NCBI GenBank assembly: GCA_016842005.1
Contig: JAENYD010000001.1
Span: 222,253-286,252, forward strand
Reading direction: 5' to 3'
Length of the DNA: 64,000 nucleotides
Origin: Clostridium thermobutyricum
Lineage (GTDB): Bacteria; Bacillota; Clostridia; Ch29
Shown in pieces: positions 38,687 to 47,994 of this stretch. The notes beneath the pieces are model-generated. The model made no database searches. It was not told the origin of the DNA and saw only the letters and a program-made list of their open reading frames with translations. Within the stretch, counting starts at the first letter, position 1; the number at the start of each line of letters is the position of its first letter. Made by a program: the position numbers and the translations under genes.

Positions 38687-38723
38687 TGTAAAACCCTCCT
38701 TCCCGTCCTTTATCCTCTTGTTA

Positions 38724-39104
38724 TCATCTCTTTTCGTCCACAAATATCCCTGCCACTTCCCAGAGTTTGGCTATGAGGTCCAGAATTTTCTCCGGAGGTA
38801 TCTCCCTTATCACCTGACCATTTTCTTCATTCACAACTTTAACCATTATTTCGTGGGTACCTTCATGAATGGAAAATTCAAACCTCTTGTCCACACCCTG
38901 CAAAGCCTTGTTGGCCCTCTCCACCATCTCAATAAACGCCTTTTCACTGATAGACCTCTCGCTGGATGACTTCTGCTCTACCGGGATATCGCTGCGCTTG
39001 TCGGCGGAGGGACTGCCGGTACCATGGGAAGCCCGGGAACCGCTTCCGTCGAAATGTCCTGCTCTATGAACTTTTGTGGCAGAATTTACAGCTTCCACCC
39101 TCAT
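38724..39104 (-). CDS. flaG: Flagellar protein FlaG
   Basis: A 126-residue protein: a flexible Ser/Gly/Asp-rich N-terminal half, then the FlaG domain (FEFSIHEGTHEIMVKVVNEENGQVIREIPPEKILDLIAKLWEVAGIFVDE). FlaG affects filament length in other bacteria. First gene of flaG-fliD-fliS, with a sigma-28-type promoter upstream. AGGAGG precedes the ATG. Confidence 0.95.
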   Translation of the reverse strand: MRVEAVNSATKVHRAGHFDGSGSRASHGTGSPSADKRSDIPVEQKSSSERSISEKAFIEMVERANKALQGVDKRFEFSIHEGTHEIMVKVVNEENGQVIREIPPEKILDLIAKLWEVAGIFVDEKR

Positions 39105-39140
39105 GATTATTCCTCCTGTATATAAAATCTTTCAAGATAT

Positions 39141-39168
39141 TTATCGACTTATGTGTAAGCGGACTTTA
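39141..39168 (-). promoter_or_regulatory. Sigma-28-type promoter of flaG-fliD-fliS
   Basis: On the minus strand TAAA (39165-39168), 16 bases, GTCGATAA (39141-39148). This differs from the sigma-28/SigD consensus TAAA-N15-GCCGATAA by one base and one spacer position. It sits 37 bases before the flaG start. Confidence 0.75.
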
Positions 39169-39262
39169 TAGAATTTCACAATTATATCTGAATACCGGAC
39201 AGTTCTACCCGGTTGCTATACATATCACGACAGTATCTCTGCTTTCCTGGGGAAATAAAAAA

Positions 39263-40378
39263 TTAATGCTTTGAATCAAGTATACCGGCTATTCTGTCGA
39301 TATCATCCCTTCTCAAAGATACAGACGAGGGAAGGTTAATGCCTCTTATACTTAATTCCTCTGTAATACCCATATCCCCTGACTTATAATCCAGATAAGG
39401 CTCCATCTTATGAATCGCCTGAAAAAACGGCCTGGTCTCTACTCCTTTTTTCTCCAATATACCAATCAGTTCATCCCTGTCAATGTCATACTCATCTTCT
39501 ATTACTACCGAATACAGCCAGTAACTGTTCTTTGCATATTCCTTTTCAGCAGGAAGGGTTATTCCCTCTATTTTTATCAACAGTGAATTATAATACTCCG
39601 CATTTCTTCTCTTGATATCAAGATACTCTTCAATCTTCTCAAGCTGTGCAACACCCATTGCCGCGAGCAAGTTGGGCATTCTATAATTGTAACCAATTTC
39701 AGGATGAATAAAACTCTTGTTGTCACCTACGATTTTTGCCTGAGTGCTTAGAAACTTCGCCTTCTGTCCAAAGTTTTTGTTATCTGTAACAAGCATGCCC
39801 CCTGCTCCCGTTGTAATCAGTTTATTTCCATTAAAGCTAAAACACCCTATATCGCCCATTGTCCCGACTTTATGCCATTTACCATCCCTTGTCCTGTATT
39901 CTGATCCCAGAGCTTCTGTAGCATCTTCTACAACAAACAGACCATATTTATCCGCCAGTTCCATCAACGGTTCCATGTCTACGGGATGTCCATATACATG
40001 TACTGGCAGAATAGCCTTTGTCTTTTCGGTTATCAGTTCCTCGATTCTGGTAACATCCATTACAAATGTATCTCTGCATACATCTACAAATACCGGTTCC
40101 GCACCTGTATAGATAATCGGATTCACAGAAGCTATGAAAGTCATGGATGGAACTATAACCTCATCCCCCGGTCCAATACCACATACTTTCAATGCCAGGT
40201 ATATTGCAGACGTCCCGTTCATGGTGACAACAGCTTTTTCAACACCCATATATTCTTTAAACCTTTCCTCGAACATATCAACATATTTACCTGCGGACGA
40301 TACCCAGTTGGTATCCAAACAGTCTTTTATATACTTCCATTCATTACCTCTTATTTCCGGTACACACAAAGGTATCAC
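39263..40378 (-). CDS. legC: PLP-dependent sugar aminotransferase, LegC type
   Basis: A 371-residue DegT/DnrJ/EryC1/StrS aminotransferase. IPLCVPEIRGNEWKYIKDCLDTNWVSS at the start matches the legionaminic-acid LegC group; VEDATEALGSEY and the PLP lysine in SFNGNKLITTGAGGML are visible. It would aminate the 4-keto sugar made by LegB. GTG 40378 follows GGGGG by six bases; a longer ATG start overlaps that site. It ends the leg operon, 159 bases before flaG. Confidence 0.9.
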   Translation of the reverse strand: MIPLCVPEIRGNEWKYIKDCLDTNWVSSAGKYVDMFEERFKEYMGVEKAVVTMNGTSAIYLALKVCGIGPGDEVIVPSMTFIASVNPIIYTGAEPVFVDVCRDTFVMDVTRIEELITEKTKAILPVHVYGHPVDMEPLMELADKYGLFVVEDATEALGSEYRTRDGKWHKVGTMGDIGCFSFNGNKLITTGAGGMLVTDNKNFGQKAKFLSTQAKIVGDNKSFIHPEIGYNYRMPNLLAAMGVAQLEKIEEYLDIKRRNAEYYNSLLIKIEGITLPAEKEYAKNSYWLYSVVIEDEYDIDRDELIGILEKKGVETRPFFQAIHKMEPYLDYKSGDMGITEELSIRGINLPSSVSLRRDDIDRIAGILDSKH

Positions 40379-40405
40379 TCGGATCCCCCTTTCCCACATG
40401 TATAC

Positions 40406-41398
40406 TCAGACATTATAAATCTCTGTTTTAAAATAATGCAAGTTGCCTTTTACCCATTCTATTGTCTCACTTAATCCTTCATCAAGGGTATATACAGGCT
40501 TCCAGTTCAGTACCTGTTCCGCTTTTGTGTTATCACACCACAACCTGTTAACTTCGCTTTTATCCGGCCTCAATCGCTGCTCGTCACATTCTATCACGGC
40601 TTCTTCACCGGTCAGGAGGACTATTTTCCCGGCCAGGTCACCAATGGATATTTCACTGTTGCTTCCTATGTTTATCACCTGTCCGATGCTTTCATCTGTT
40701 TCTGCCATACCAATAAACCCCTGTACCGTATCCTTGACATAAGTAAAATCCCTTGTAGGGAACAGCGCCCCCAATTTAATGGTTTTATTGCCTGAAAGAA
40801 TTTGCGAGATTATTGTAGGTATTACCGCCCTTGCAGACTGTCTGGGGCCGTACGTATTGAACGGCCTTATGGTTGCCACAGGCAGTTCGAAGGACCGGTA
40901 ATAGCTCTCTGCAATTTTGTCAGCCCCTATCTTACTGGCAGAATAGGGAGACTGTCCCTGCAGCGGATGTTCTTCGTTTATCGGTACGTACCGGGCGGTT
41001 CCATACACTTCACTTGTTGAGGTATGTACAACCTTTTTAACTGCATGCATCCTGCATGCTTCCATAACATTCAGCGTGCCTTCCACATTCGTCCTGACAT
41101 ATGCTGCGGGAGATCTGTACGAATAGGGAATTGCAATTAATGCGGCCAGATGAAATACCACTTCTTTACCTTTAACAATTTTGGAGATATTATCATACTC
41201 CCTGATATCCCCTGTATAAACTTCAATTTCTTCTTTTATGTGCTTATCCAGTGTTTCTATCCAGCCCCAGTTGTTAAATGAATTATACTGAACCAAAGCT
41301 GTTACCTTTGCGCCCAGTTCCACCAATCTTTCAGTCAAATGGCTGCCGATAAACCCGTCTGCTCCTGTTACCAGCACTCTCTTATTCTTCAGTTGCAC
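40406..41398 (-). CDS. legB: NAD-dependent nucleotide-sugar 4,6-dehydratase, LegB type
   Basis: A 330-residue extended SDR enzyme. VTGADGFIGSHLTERL binds NAD; TSTSEVYGTARYVPINEEHPL and YSASKIGADKIAESY give the catalytic Thr and Tyr-x3-Lys. The sequence is of the LegB/GDP-mannose-dehydratase-like branch acting on nucleotide-GlcNAc. GTG 41398 follows AGGAG by eight bases and overlaps the end of the preceding ptmE-like gene by 17 bases. Confidence 0.9.
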   Translation of the reverse strand: MQLKNKRVLVTGADGFIGSHLTERLVELGAKVTALVQYNSFNNWGWIETLDKHIKEEIEVYTGDIREYDNISKIVKGKEVVFHLAALIAIPYSYRSPAAYVRTNVEGTLNVMEACRMHAVKKVVHTSTSEVYGTARYVPINEEHPLQGQSPYSASKIGADKIAESYYRSFELPVATIRPFNTYGPRQSARAVIPTIISQILSGNKTIKLGALFPTRDFTYVKDTVQGFIGMAETDESIGQVINIGSNSEISIGDLAGKIVLLTGEEAVIECDEQRLRPDKSEVNRLWCDNTKAEQVLNWKPVYTLDEGLSETIEWVKGNLHYFKTEIYNV

Positions 41399-42461
41399 AA
41401 GCCTCACTCCTAAACAAGTTTGCATAATCTATATTTGCCTGATTATAGTCCTCCATCTGTCCAATGTCCATCCAGTATTCTGTTATGGGAAAACTTCCCA
41501 GCTTTTCTCCTTTATCAAGGTATACATTAATCAACTGGGTAATATCGAAATATTCATCTTCAGGTATGCAATCTATAGTCTCAGGCTCCAGACAATACAT
41601 GCCTCCACTGATGAAAAAGCCCATTGATGGTTTTTCATTAAGGGCTGTAACCTTTTCTTCATTCAGGTCTACTACTCCATAAGGAATTTGAAGGTCGTAT
41701 TTTCTGGTGCCTATGGTTATGATATTTGCATTTTTTCTATGATATTGCATAAACTGTTCAAAATTCAGTTTGGTAAGGATATCTCCATTCAAAACAAAGA
41801 AAGACTTGTCCAGATACTGTTGAGCCAGTCTGATGGCGCCTGCAGTGCCTAATCTCTTTTTTTCCCTTACATATTTGATATTGACGCCAAAGTTGCTTCC
41901 GTCCTGAAAGTAATTTTCAATTATATTACCTTTATAATTCAATGAAAGTATTATATTTACAAATCCATACGATTTCAACTGTTCAATAATGGTTTCCAGT
42001 ATTGGTTTGGCACCTACCTTTAACATCGGTTTCGGGTTATCCTTTGTAAGAGGTGCCAGTCTGGTCCCCAGACCTCCTGCCATGATAACGGCCCAATTCT
42101 GCTTTGAGGGTTTTTTATGAAATTCATGATAGAAGATAACATCTATAACCCGCATATGGTTATCCAGTACCGGTATCTGGTTAATAATCTTTCGCTCAAA
42201 TATGGTATCAATTAACGTCTGAGAATAATTTTCCGTTACAAATGTGAAGTGCTCATTCATTATTGATTTTACAGGAGATTCCAGAGACACTCCTTTAAGT
42301 ATTGCCCTTCTTATATCCCCGTCTGTTATAGTTCCTGATAACCTTTCCCTGTCATCTATAACCAGTGCAATCCCTTTGGCTCCATTATCAATAACTTCCA
42401 TAGCCCGTTTTATACTGGTATCAGGCTTAATGAATAATTTTGCTATTTCCCTAGCAGTCAT
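41382..42461 (-). CDS. ptmE: CBS-domain sugar-1-phosphate nucleotidyltransferase, PtmE-like
   Basis: A 359-residue protein. A CBS pair (about 1-115, with GTITDGDIRRAILKG) precedes a nucleotidyltransferase domain with VIMAGGLGTRLAPLTKDNPKPML and FVLNGDILT. This two-part layout is that of Campylobacter PtmE, the glucosamine-1-phosphate guanylyltransferase of the GDP-sugar route to legionaminic acid. It suggests the pathway here also runs through GDP-sugars. GGGGG precedes the ATG. Repeat copy B3 lies upstream. Confidence 0.87.
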   Translation of the reverse strand: MTAREIAKLFIKPDTSIKRAMEVIDNGAKGIALVIDDRERLSGTITDGDIRRAILKGVSLESPVKSIMNEHFTFVTENYSQTLIDTIFERKIINQIPVLDNHMRVIDVIFYHEFHKKPSKQNWAVIMAGGLGTRLAPLTKDNPKPMLKVGAKPILETIIEQLKSYGFVNIILSLNYKGNIIENYFQDGSNFGVNIKYVREKKRLGTAGAIRLAQQYLDKSFFVLNGDILTKLNFEQFMQYHRKNANIITIGTRKYDLQIPYGVVDLNEEKVTALNEKPSMGFFISGGMYCLEPETIDCIPEDEYFDITQLINVYLDKGEKLGSFPITEYWMDIGQMEDYNQANIDYANLFRSEACATEE

Positions 42462-42478
42462 AATTATCCCCCTTTATC

Positions 42479-42664
42479 CCGGTGCAACCGTCAGTAACCC
42501 TCCTGTTTCGACTGAAAGTCAACGGACGGTAACACCCCGGTTGGTTCAACTAACTATCAGCGGGAACATTCTTGTCCACAGAGAAATACTAAGGCTTCAG
42601 CAGGTGTATCCCCTGACCGCTGGCGGGGACGAAGAAAACCCCCACTGATAGAAGTTTCACTTTA
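42479..42664 (+). repeat. Intergenic repeat family B, copy B3
   Basis: It begins CCGGTGCAACCGTCAGTAA and ends GAAGTTTCACTTTA, overlapping the stop codon of the minus-strand acyltransferase gene. The core (42558-42622) has outer stem CAGCGG/CCGCTG, TGTCCACAGAG, AAGGCTTCAG and AGGTGTATCCCCT. It fills the whole gap inside the leg gene cluster, antisense to it. Confidence 0.8.
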
Positions 42665-43303
42665 CACTTCCTTAATAACTTTAGCCGGAATACCGACTGC
42701 CACAGAGTTATGGGGAATATCCCCAATCACAACAGCACCGGCCCCAATGATGCAATTTTTACCTATTGTAACCCCTTCAATGACATCAGCTCCCATACCT
42801 ATATGGGTGTTCTCCCCTACTTTTACTCCTCCGGCCAGATTCACTCCAGGCGATATATGAACATGATTTTCAATTATACAGTCATGTTCCACAATCGAAC
42901 CGGTATTAATAATGCAGTTGCTGCCGATAGAAGTACAGGAATTTATTATGCTCCCTGCGAGAATAACATTTCCCTTTCCCAGACTGACCTCTTCTCCAAT
43001 GATAGCCCCGGGATGCAAAACATTGATAAGACTGAAGCCCAGTTCGCAGAGCTTGTTAAAAAGATGCACCCTGCGGGTATTGCATTTCATATGCCCAAGG
43101 GTTATAAGGGCGCTGGTTATCCCCTTATATAACAATTCCTCTAATATATCATCGGTTCCTATTATCTTAATCCCCAGGATTTCGCTGCCTGTATTTTTCA
43201 AATCGGTTATGCCAAATATCTCATATATACCTTCTTTTCTGATGGCATCTATAACTACCTTACAGTGTCCTCCTCCTCCTGTTAAAACCACCTTTTCTCT
43301 CAT
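42662..43303 (-). CDS. NeuD/PglD-type hexapeptide acyltransferase
   Basis: A 213-residue left-handed beta-helix enzyme. An N-terminal Rossmann-like domain (VVLTGGGGHCKVVIDAI) is followed by hexapeptide repeats from about 100 on, with the catalytic-His segment SIVEHDCIIENHVHISPGV. In the leg pathway it would either N-acetylate the 4-amino sugar (PglD/LegH role) or O-acetylate the nonulosonate (NeuD role). Its start overlaps the legG stop (ATGA). Confidence 0.85.
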   Translation of the reverse strand: MREKVVLTGGGGHCKVVIDAIRKEGIYEIFGITDLKNTGSEILGIKIIGTDDILEELLYKGITSALITLGHMKCNTRRVHLFNKLCELGFSLINVLHPGAIIGEEVSLGKGNVILAGSIINSCTSIGSNCIINTGSIVEHDCIIENHVHISPGVNLAGGVKVGENTHIGMGADVIEGVTIGKNCIIGAGAVVIGDIPHNSVAVGIPAKVIKEV

Positions 43304-44472
43304 AAATACATACTCCCCTGTTCGTCAAAAGACAATCTTTTTTTCATCAGGTTTTCTTTGGATAAAGCTTCTTTTAATCCTTTTATGATGCGGCTGCTGC
43401 ATTGCCCGTCTCCAAATGTCTCCTCTCTGTTTTTCAGACTTTCCCTGAAATCATCACTTGTGGCTTTTTCTATACCATATGCAATGTCCTCGGCCTTATA
43501 AGAAACATCTATTATATTAGGGGACCTGAGCCTTCCTTCTTGCCTGCTGCCGATATTAACCACAGGCAGATTGAAAAAAGGAGCCTCTAAAATACCGCTG
43601 GATGAGTTTCCTATCATGACGTCAGTATATTTAAGTAGACTGAGGTACTTTAACTGACCCAAACTGAAATAGATATGTACATTAGAATGAGAAGCCTGAA
43701 ATTCCTTTATCTTGTTGATAATCAATCTTCCTCCGCTGTCCGCATTAGGGTATGTGAATATAATGTCAGCTTTAAATCTGCCTAGAGCAATTAACACATT
43801 ATCCATTTGCTCTTCTAGCGATGCTTTTTCTAGAGTCACAGGATGATAGGTAACTACAAAGGTTGGCCCATCAAGTTTTATTTCCAACTGATTCTCTAAT
43901 TCTTCTCTGCTTAGCAGGGGTAATCTCATTATACTCTCAGACCCTAATATCCCCGCGTTATGTACTCTCCATTTTTCCTCTCCCATTTTAATAATCCTTT
44001 GCCTGTAACGCTCCGTCTGGGTAAAATGTACGTGGGATAATTTGGTAACCGCGTGTCTTATCTGTTCATCGATTGCCCCTTCTGTAGATTCGCCCCCGCA
44101 TAGATGTGCTATGGGGATATTCATTGCTACAGCCGCAGATGCCGCCGCCAGTACTTCATAACGATCACCCAATAGCAGTAGTATATCAGGCCTCAGTCTC
44201 TCAAAAGATTGAGCCAGGCTAATCATCAACACTCCCATTGATTTTGCAATCCCCTGTTCACTGTCTGATGAAAGCAGCATATCAATTCTCTCAGCTATTG
44301 GTATCCCGCTGCTCTCAATCTCTTTTACTGTAAACCCGTATTCAGGAGATAAATGGGAACCGGTTACTATTAACTGCAGTTGTAAGCCCGGATCGGTTTC
44401 AATTGCTTTTATAGTCCAGTAAAGCAGTCCAAATTCAGCCCGTGTACCTGTCAGTACTGCAACCTTTATCAT
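43300..44472 (-). CDS. legG: Hydrolysing UDP/GDP-sugar 2-epimerase, LegG/NeuC type
   Basis: A 390-residue GT-B-fold enzyme. VAVLTGTRAEFGLLYWTIKAIE at the start, AHLCGGESTEGAIDEQIRHAVTKLSH near 118 and the late GNSSSGILEAPFFNLPVVNIGSRQEGR are characteristic of NeuC/LegG. It releases the 2-epimerised sugar used by LegI. ATG 44472 follows GAGAGGA and overlaps the legI stop by four bases. Confidence 0.93.
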   Translation of the reverse strand: MIKVAVLTGTRAEFGLLYWTIKAIETDPGLQLQLIVTGSHLSPEYGFTVKEIESSGIPIAERIDMLLSSDSEQGIAKSMGVLMISLAQSFERLRPDILLLLGDRYEVLAAASAAVAMNIPIAHLCGGESTEGAIDEQIRHAVTKLSHVHFTQTERYRQRIIKMGEEKWRVHNAGILGSESIMRLPLLSREELENQLEIKLDGPTFVVTYHPVTLEKASLEEQMDNVLIALGRFKADIIFTYPNADSGGRLIINKIKEFQASHSNVHIYFSLGQLKYLSLLKYTDVMIGNSSSGILEAPFFNLPVVNIGSRQEGRLRSPNIIDVSYKAEDIAYGIEKATSDDFRESLKNREETFGDGQCSSRIIKGLKEALSKENLMKKRLSFDEQGSMYL

Positions 44473-45512
44473 TGTTCTTCCTCTCTCCAAATCAAATTCC
44501 AGGTTAATGGAGTATTTTCTTTTATATCACATGCAGCCTTATGTCCTAAAACCTTGTTGAAATATTTGGGTGCAATACCGCCTTCCGGCCTTTTTACACC
44601 AATATTGCCTTCCTCTATCTTATCGCCCTTTTTAATATCCTTAACAACCACTATACTTTTCCTGGCAACCTTCCTGACTTTTACCTCCGGAATCATGCAT
44701 CTCTTTATCCCGTCTCCCATTGCCCTTTCTATATTTCTGATACTCTTTACCAGTTCTTTCAGTTCCTGTGGATTTAAAGATGCTTTATGATCGGGGCCAC
44801 TCATCTCCCTGTCCAAAGTAAAATGCTTTTCTATTACACATGCCCCCATGGCTGCAGCTGCAACAGATACTTCTATACCAGGGGTGTGGTCCGAATACCC
44901 TACAGGTAAATGAAATGCATTTCTTAAAGTAACCATTGCATTGAGATTTGCATCTCCATAGCTGGTTGGATAATTTGATGTACAATGCAGGAGAGTAATC
45001 TGGTAATTCCCGGCTTCCTTTATCCATCCAATGGCTTCTTCAATTTCCCCCAGATTGGACATACCAGTTGAAAGTATAATAGGTTTATTCTTAAGGGCAA
45101 TATATTTTAGTAATGGCATATTGGTTAAATCACCGGAACCTATTTTATACATACCAACCCCTAATTCTTCCAATAAATCCACACTGTTAAAATCAAAGGG
45201 TGTCGATAAGAACATAATCCCTTTCTGCTTGCAGTAATCAGATAGTTGTATGTGGTCTTCACAGGACAGTTCCAATCTTTTAAGCATTTCATACTGGTTT
45301 TCTTCGCTTCCTGTAGTTTGTTTCTGGTATTCTGCTTTTTCTGCACTTTTAGTTACAAGTTTTCCTGCCTGGAAGGTTTGAAACTTTACAGCGTCTGCTT
45401 CAGCTTCCACTGCCGCATCTACTAATTTTTTTGCCAGATATATACTCCCATTATGATTTACCCCTGCTTCAGCTATGATAAAACAACGCTTGTTTTCTTC
45501 TCTGTTTAACAC
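44469..45512 (-). CDS. legI: N,N'-diacetyllegionaminate (nonulosonate) synthase
   Basis: A 347-residue NeuB-family enzyme that condenses the 6-deoxy mannose-type sugar with phosphoenolpyruvate. FIIAEAGVNHNGSIYLAKKLVDAA and ADAVKFQTFQ open the TIM barrel; YSDHTPGIEVSVAAAAMGACVIEKHFTLD holds the metal-binding residues; a C-terminal SAF antifreeze-like domain follows from about 285. GTG 45512 lies nine bases after GGAGG; an earlier GTG at 45521 sits on that site. It overlaps the SDR gene upstream. Confidence 0.94.
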   Translation of the reverse strand: MLNREENKRCFIIAEAGVNHNGSIYLAKKLVDAAVEAEADAVKFQTFQAGKLVTKSAEKAEYQKQTTGSEENQYEMLKRLELSCEDHIQLSDYCKQKGIMFLSTPFDFNSVDLLEELGVGMYKIGSGDLTNMPLLKYIALKNKPIILSTGMSNLGEIEEAIGWIKEAGNYQITLLHCTSNYPTSYGDANLNAMVTLRNAFHLPVGYSDHTPGIEVSVAAAAMGACVIEKHFTLDREMSGPDHKASLNPQELKELVKSIRNIERAMGDGIKRCMIPEVKVRKVARKSIVVVKDIKKGDKIEEGNIGVKRPEGGIAPKYFNKVLGHKAACDIKENTPLTWNLIWREEEQ

Positions 45513-46300
45513 GCCGTCCACCCTCCATCAACCATCAATATATGCCCTGTAATATATGAAGCTGCATCAGAGGCCAAAAACAGAACCGGTCCGGCTATCT
45601 CATCAGGATATGCCATCCTTGACAGAGGCGTTTTCCTGCTGTATTCATCTACAAAAGACCGGTCCTGGTGGTCAAATACTCCTCCCGGGCATACAGCGTT
45701 AACCCTTACGTTATACGGACCACCGTAGGCAGCCAGGTATCTGGTGAAACTAATAATCCCGCCCTTTATGGCAGAGTAGGCTGCGGGCATGGTTATTTCC
45801 GTACTCCCGTAAACTGAAAAGTCAGGCCCGACAACCCCGTATATTGAACCGAAATTTATTATGGATCCGTTTCTTTGCTCCTTCATCACCTCAAAAACCT
45901 TTTGACAGCACATAAAATAACCGTTCAGGTGCATGTCCACGTTTTTTCTCCAGGAGGCTGTCCTGATATTTTCAAATGTATTCCCCCAGTCATCTGTACG
46001 GGGATATGCATTATTCACCCAGACATCTATCCTGCCTTCTTTAGAAAGAATTTGCTCCATACCCGATTTAATACTTTCTTCTGAAGTTATATCCATATAC
46101 AGATATTCTGAAAGCAATTTATCCTCCATCATGTCCCTTTGAAGCTTTTTACCTTTCTCTGTGTCTGATTCAGCTATAAATACTTTACCCCCGGCCTGCC
46201 CGCAGGCCCGGCATATATGCCTGCCTATAAGCCCTGCTCCACCTGTCACCACAACTACTTTATCCTTCAAAGTAAATCTATCCGGCCATATATCAGTCAA
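45506..46300 (-). CDS. ptmA: Short-chain dehydrogenase, PtmA-like
   Basis: A 264-residue classical SDR. Cofactor motif VTGGAGLIGRHIC near 20, catalytic Tyr-x3-Lys in AAYSAIKGG, and NAVCPGGVFDHQD. It sits where ptmA lies in Campylobacter legionaminic-acid clusters; the precise step there is not settled. The start is a TTG (46300, or 46309) after GAGGGGG, overlapping the legF stop, so coupling to legF is likely. The exact start is uncertain. Confidence 0.82.
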   Translation of the reverse strand: MTDIWPDRFTLKDKVVVVTGGAGLIGRHICRACGQAGGKVFIAESDTEKGKKLQRDMMEDKLLSEYLYMDITSEESIKSGMEQILSKEGRIDVWVNNAYPRTDDWGNTFENIRTASWRKNVDMHLNGYFMCCQKVFEVMKEQRNGSIINFGSIYGVVGPDFSVYGSTEITMPAAYSAIKGGIISFTRYLAAYGGPYNVRVNAVCPGGVFDHQDRSFVDEYSRKTPLSRMAYPDEIAGPVLFLASDAASYITGHILMVDGGWTAC

Positions 46301-47000
46301 TATCAACAACCCCCTCTTTTAACAAAAATTCAACAAATTTAAAGTCAAGAGGAGTGTCAATATCTATAGACCTTTCCTGCGGCATAATATAGACCATTGT
46401 ATTGTCAGAATGTATTGTTTTTGTTCTTAATAAAAAATCTTTCTTGTAAATATATATTGATGCATTCATGTCATAAACCTTTGGAGCGGTCTGTCTGCTG
46501 AATATCTGGCCTTCCCCGCATGTTTTGGACAATCTGGCTTTATCATCAATGTCGAGTTCAACCATATTGAAGTAAGGATTTTTATGTGCTTCACATACCG
46601 TATAAACATTATCTGCATCGTTTTGCAAGAACACATTCAGTGCTCCTTCTAAATCTTCGATTTTTCTAAGAGGGGCTGTGGCATCCATATCAATCACAAT
46701 ATCAAATACCTCACCTCTGTCCTCAAGGTATTTAACCGCGTGCCTTATCACTTCCAGTTTCCCCGTGTTGTCTGCGGCCAGTTCCTTGGGTCTTATAAAG
46801 GGCACTTCGGCTCCATATTGTCTCGCTACCCCGGCAATCTCTTCATCATCTGTGGAAACAATAAGCTTGTCCAATTTATCCCATTTCAATGCCTGTTCTA
46901 CAGTATACGCAATAAGAGGCTTACCATTCAGCATTTTTATATTCTTACCCGGCACACCTTTTGAACCGCCTCTGGCACATATGGTCCCCAGTATCTTCAT
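46293..47000 (-). CDS. legF: CMP-legionaminate synthetase, LegF/PtmB type
   Basis: A 235-residue cytidylyltransferase. ICARGGSKGVPGKNIKMLNGKPLI is the NeuA-family nucleotide-binding motif, and VDMDATAPLRKIEDLEGAL and the late SIDIDTPLDFKFVEFLL are typical. It activates the sugar to CMP-legionaminic acid, the donor for flagellin glycosylation. GGAGAATGAGG precedes the ATG. Confidence 0.92.
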   Translation of the reverse strand: MKILGTICARGGSKGVPGKNIKMLNGKPLIAYTVEQALKWDKLDKLIVSTDDEEIAGVARQYGAEVPFIRPKELAADNTGKLEVIRHAVKYLEDRGEVFDIVIDMDATAPLRKIEDLEGALNVFLQNDADNVYTVCEAHKNPYFNMVELDIDDKARLSKTCGEGQIFSRQTAPKVYDMNASIYIYKKDFLLRTKTIHSDNTMVYIMPQERSIDIDTPLDFKFVEFLLKEGVVDID

Positions 47001-47012
47001 TTCCTCATTCTC

Positions 47013-47969
47013 CTATTCACTGCCATTTTTTATGCCTAACGCATACTTGAGTATTTTATATCCTGTTTCAATCGGATTAAAAGTCACTTTATTGTTCTGT
47101 ACACAGTCAATAAAATGTTTTAGCTGCTCCCTGTACATTAAATTTCTATCAAAGCTAAATTCAATCCTGTCCTCTTCCCCTTCACTATTGATATAAAGAG
47201 TATTACTTATCATATCTCCTTTAATCACGCCATTCTGGCATGTTATTTCAATAATCCTCTGAGGTGCTTTACGAAAATAATCAAGATGAATACTTCCTAC
47301 CACGTTTTGATCAGTTTTCACTATTATCTCCGCATAATCTTCGGTGTGAATCTCTAAATCGCTTATCCTCCCGGCAAAACTTCTGTAATCAGTAAACTCA
47401 CCAAATATCCAGTAAGCATAGTCCAGTTCATGTATCAGGTCCAGAACCACTCCGCCGCCTAAATCTTCCCTGGCACTGTAGCTCCTCCTGTAATCCTGTC
47501 CGGGCCTCCAGTCAGGAAGATAAGAACCGCAGGATATGCGAAAAGACAAAGGTGTCCCCAATTGCCTCCTGTCTATCATTTCCTTTACCTTTATCAGGAC
47601 AGGGTTGAACCTCATATTGCATCCCATCAGGGTTATAAGATTTTTTTCTTTAACCGTTCTTATAAGTTTATCAATGCCTTTCATATTATGGGATAACGGT
47701 TTTTCAATGAAAATATGGCAGCTGTTTTCAGCCGCTATAATGGCACTATCTATATGCATACCCGTGGGATTGGTAATAAATACTGCATCCGGTTTACAAT
47801 CCATAGCCTCTTGTATGTCAAATAATTCCTTTATATCCGAACTGTCTCCTGTGCCGTTTGTTCCATTTCCGCTTCTAAAGGCCAGCAGCCGAATATCAGG
47901 ATATAATTCTCTTATGAGGGATACATGTCTCATACCGATTGAGCCTAATCCCCATATTAATATTTTCAT
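47013..47969 (-). CDS. Gfo/Idh/MocA-family oxidoreductase
   Basis: A 318-residue dehydrogenase. LIWGLGSIGMRHVSLI binds NAD(P); IFIEKPLSHNMKG is the family's EKP motif; DLIHELDYAYWIFGE carries a likely catalytic His. It opens the leg gene run, 12 bases before legF. It may make a modified nonulosonate or a linked sugar; the substrate is unknown. Confidence 0.88.
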   Translation of the reverse strand: MKILIWGLGSIGMRHVSLIRELYPDIRLLAFRSGNGTNGTGDSSDIKELFDIQEAMDCKPDAVFITNPTGMHIDSAIIAAENSCHIFIEKPLSHNMKGIDKLIRTVKEKNLITLMGCNMRFNPVLIKVKEMIDRRQLGTPLSFRISCGSYLPDWRPGQDYRRSYSAREDLGGGVVLDLIHELDYAYWIFGEFTDYRSFAGRISDLEIHTEDYAEIIVKTDQNVVGSIHLDYFRKAPQRIIEITCQNGVIKGDMISNTLYINSEGEEDRIEFSFDRNLMYREQLKHFIDCVQNNKVTFNPIETGYKILKYALGIKNGSE

Positions 47970-47994
47970 GATACTCCATACTCTCCTGAATATT

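Noticed and set aside
38687..38743. N-terminal extension of FliD
   Set aside because: It would overlap the flaG coding end, and GGAGG lies correctly before GTG 38686 with the family's conserved start just after it.
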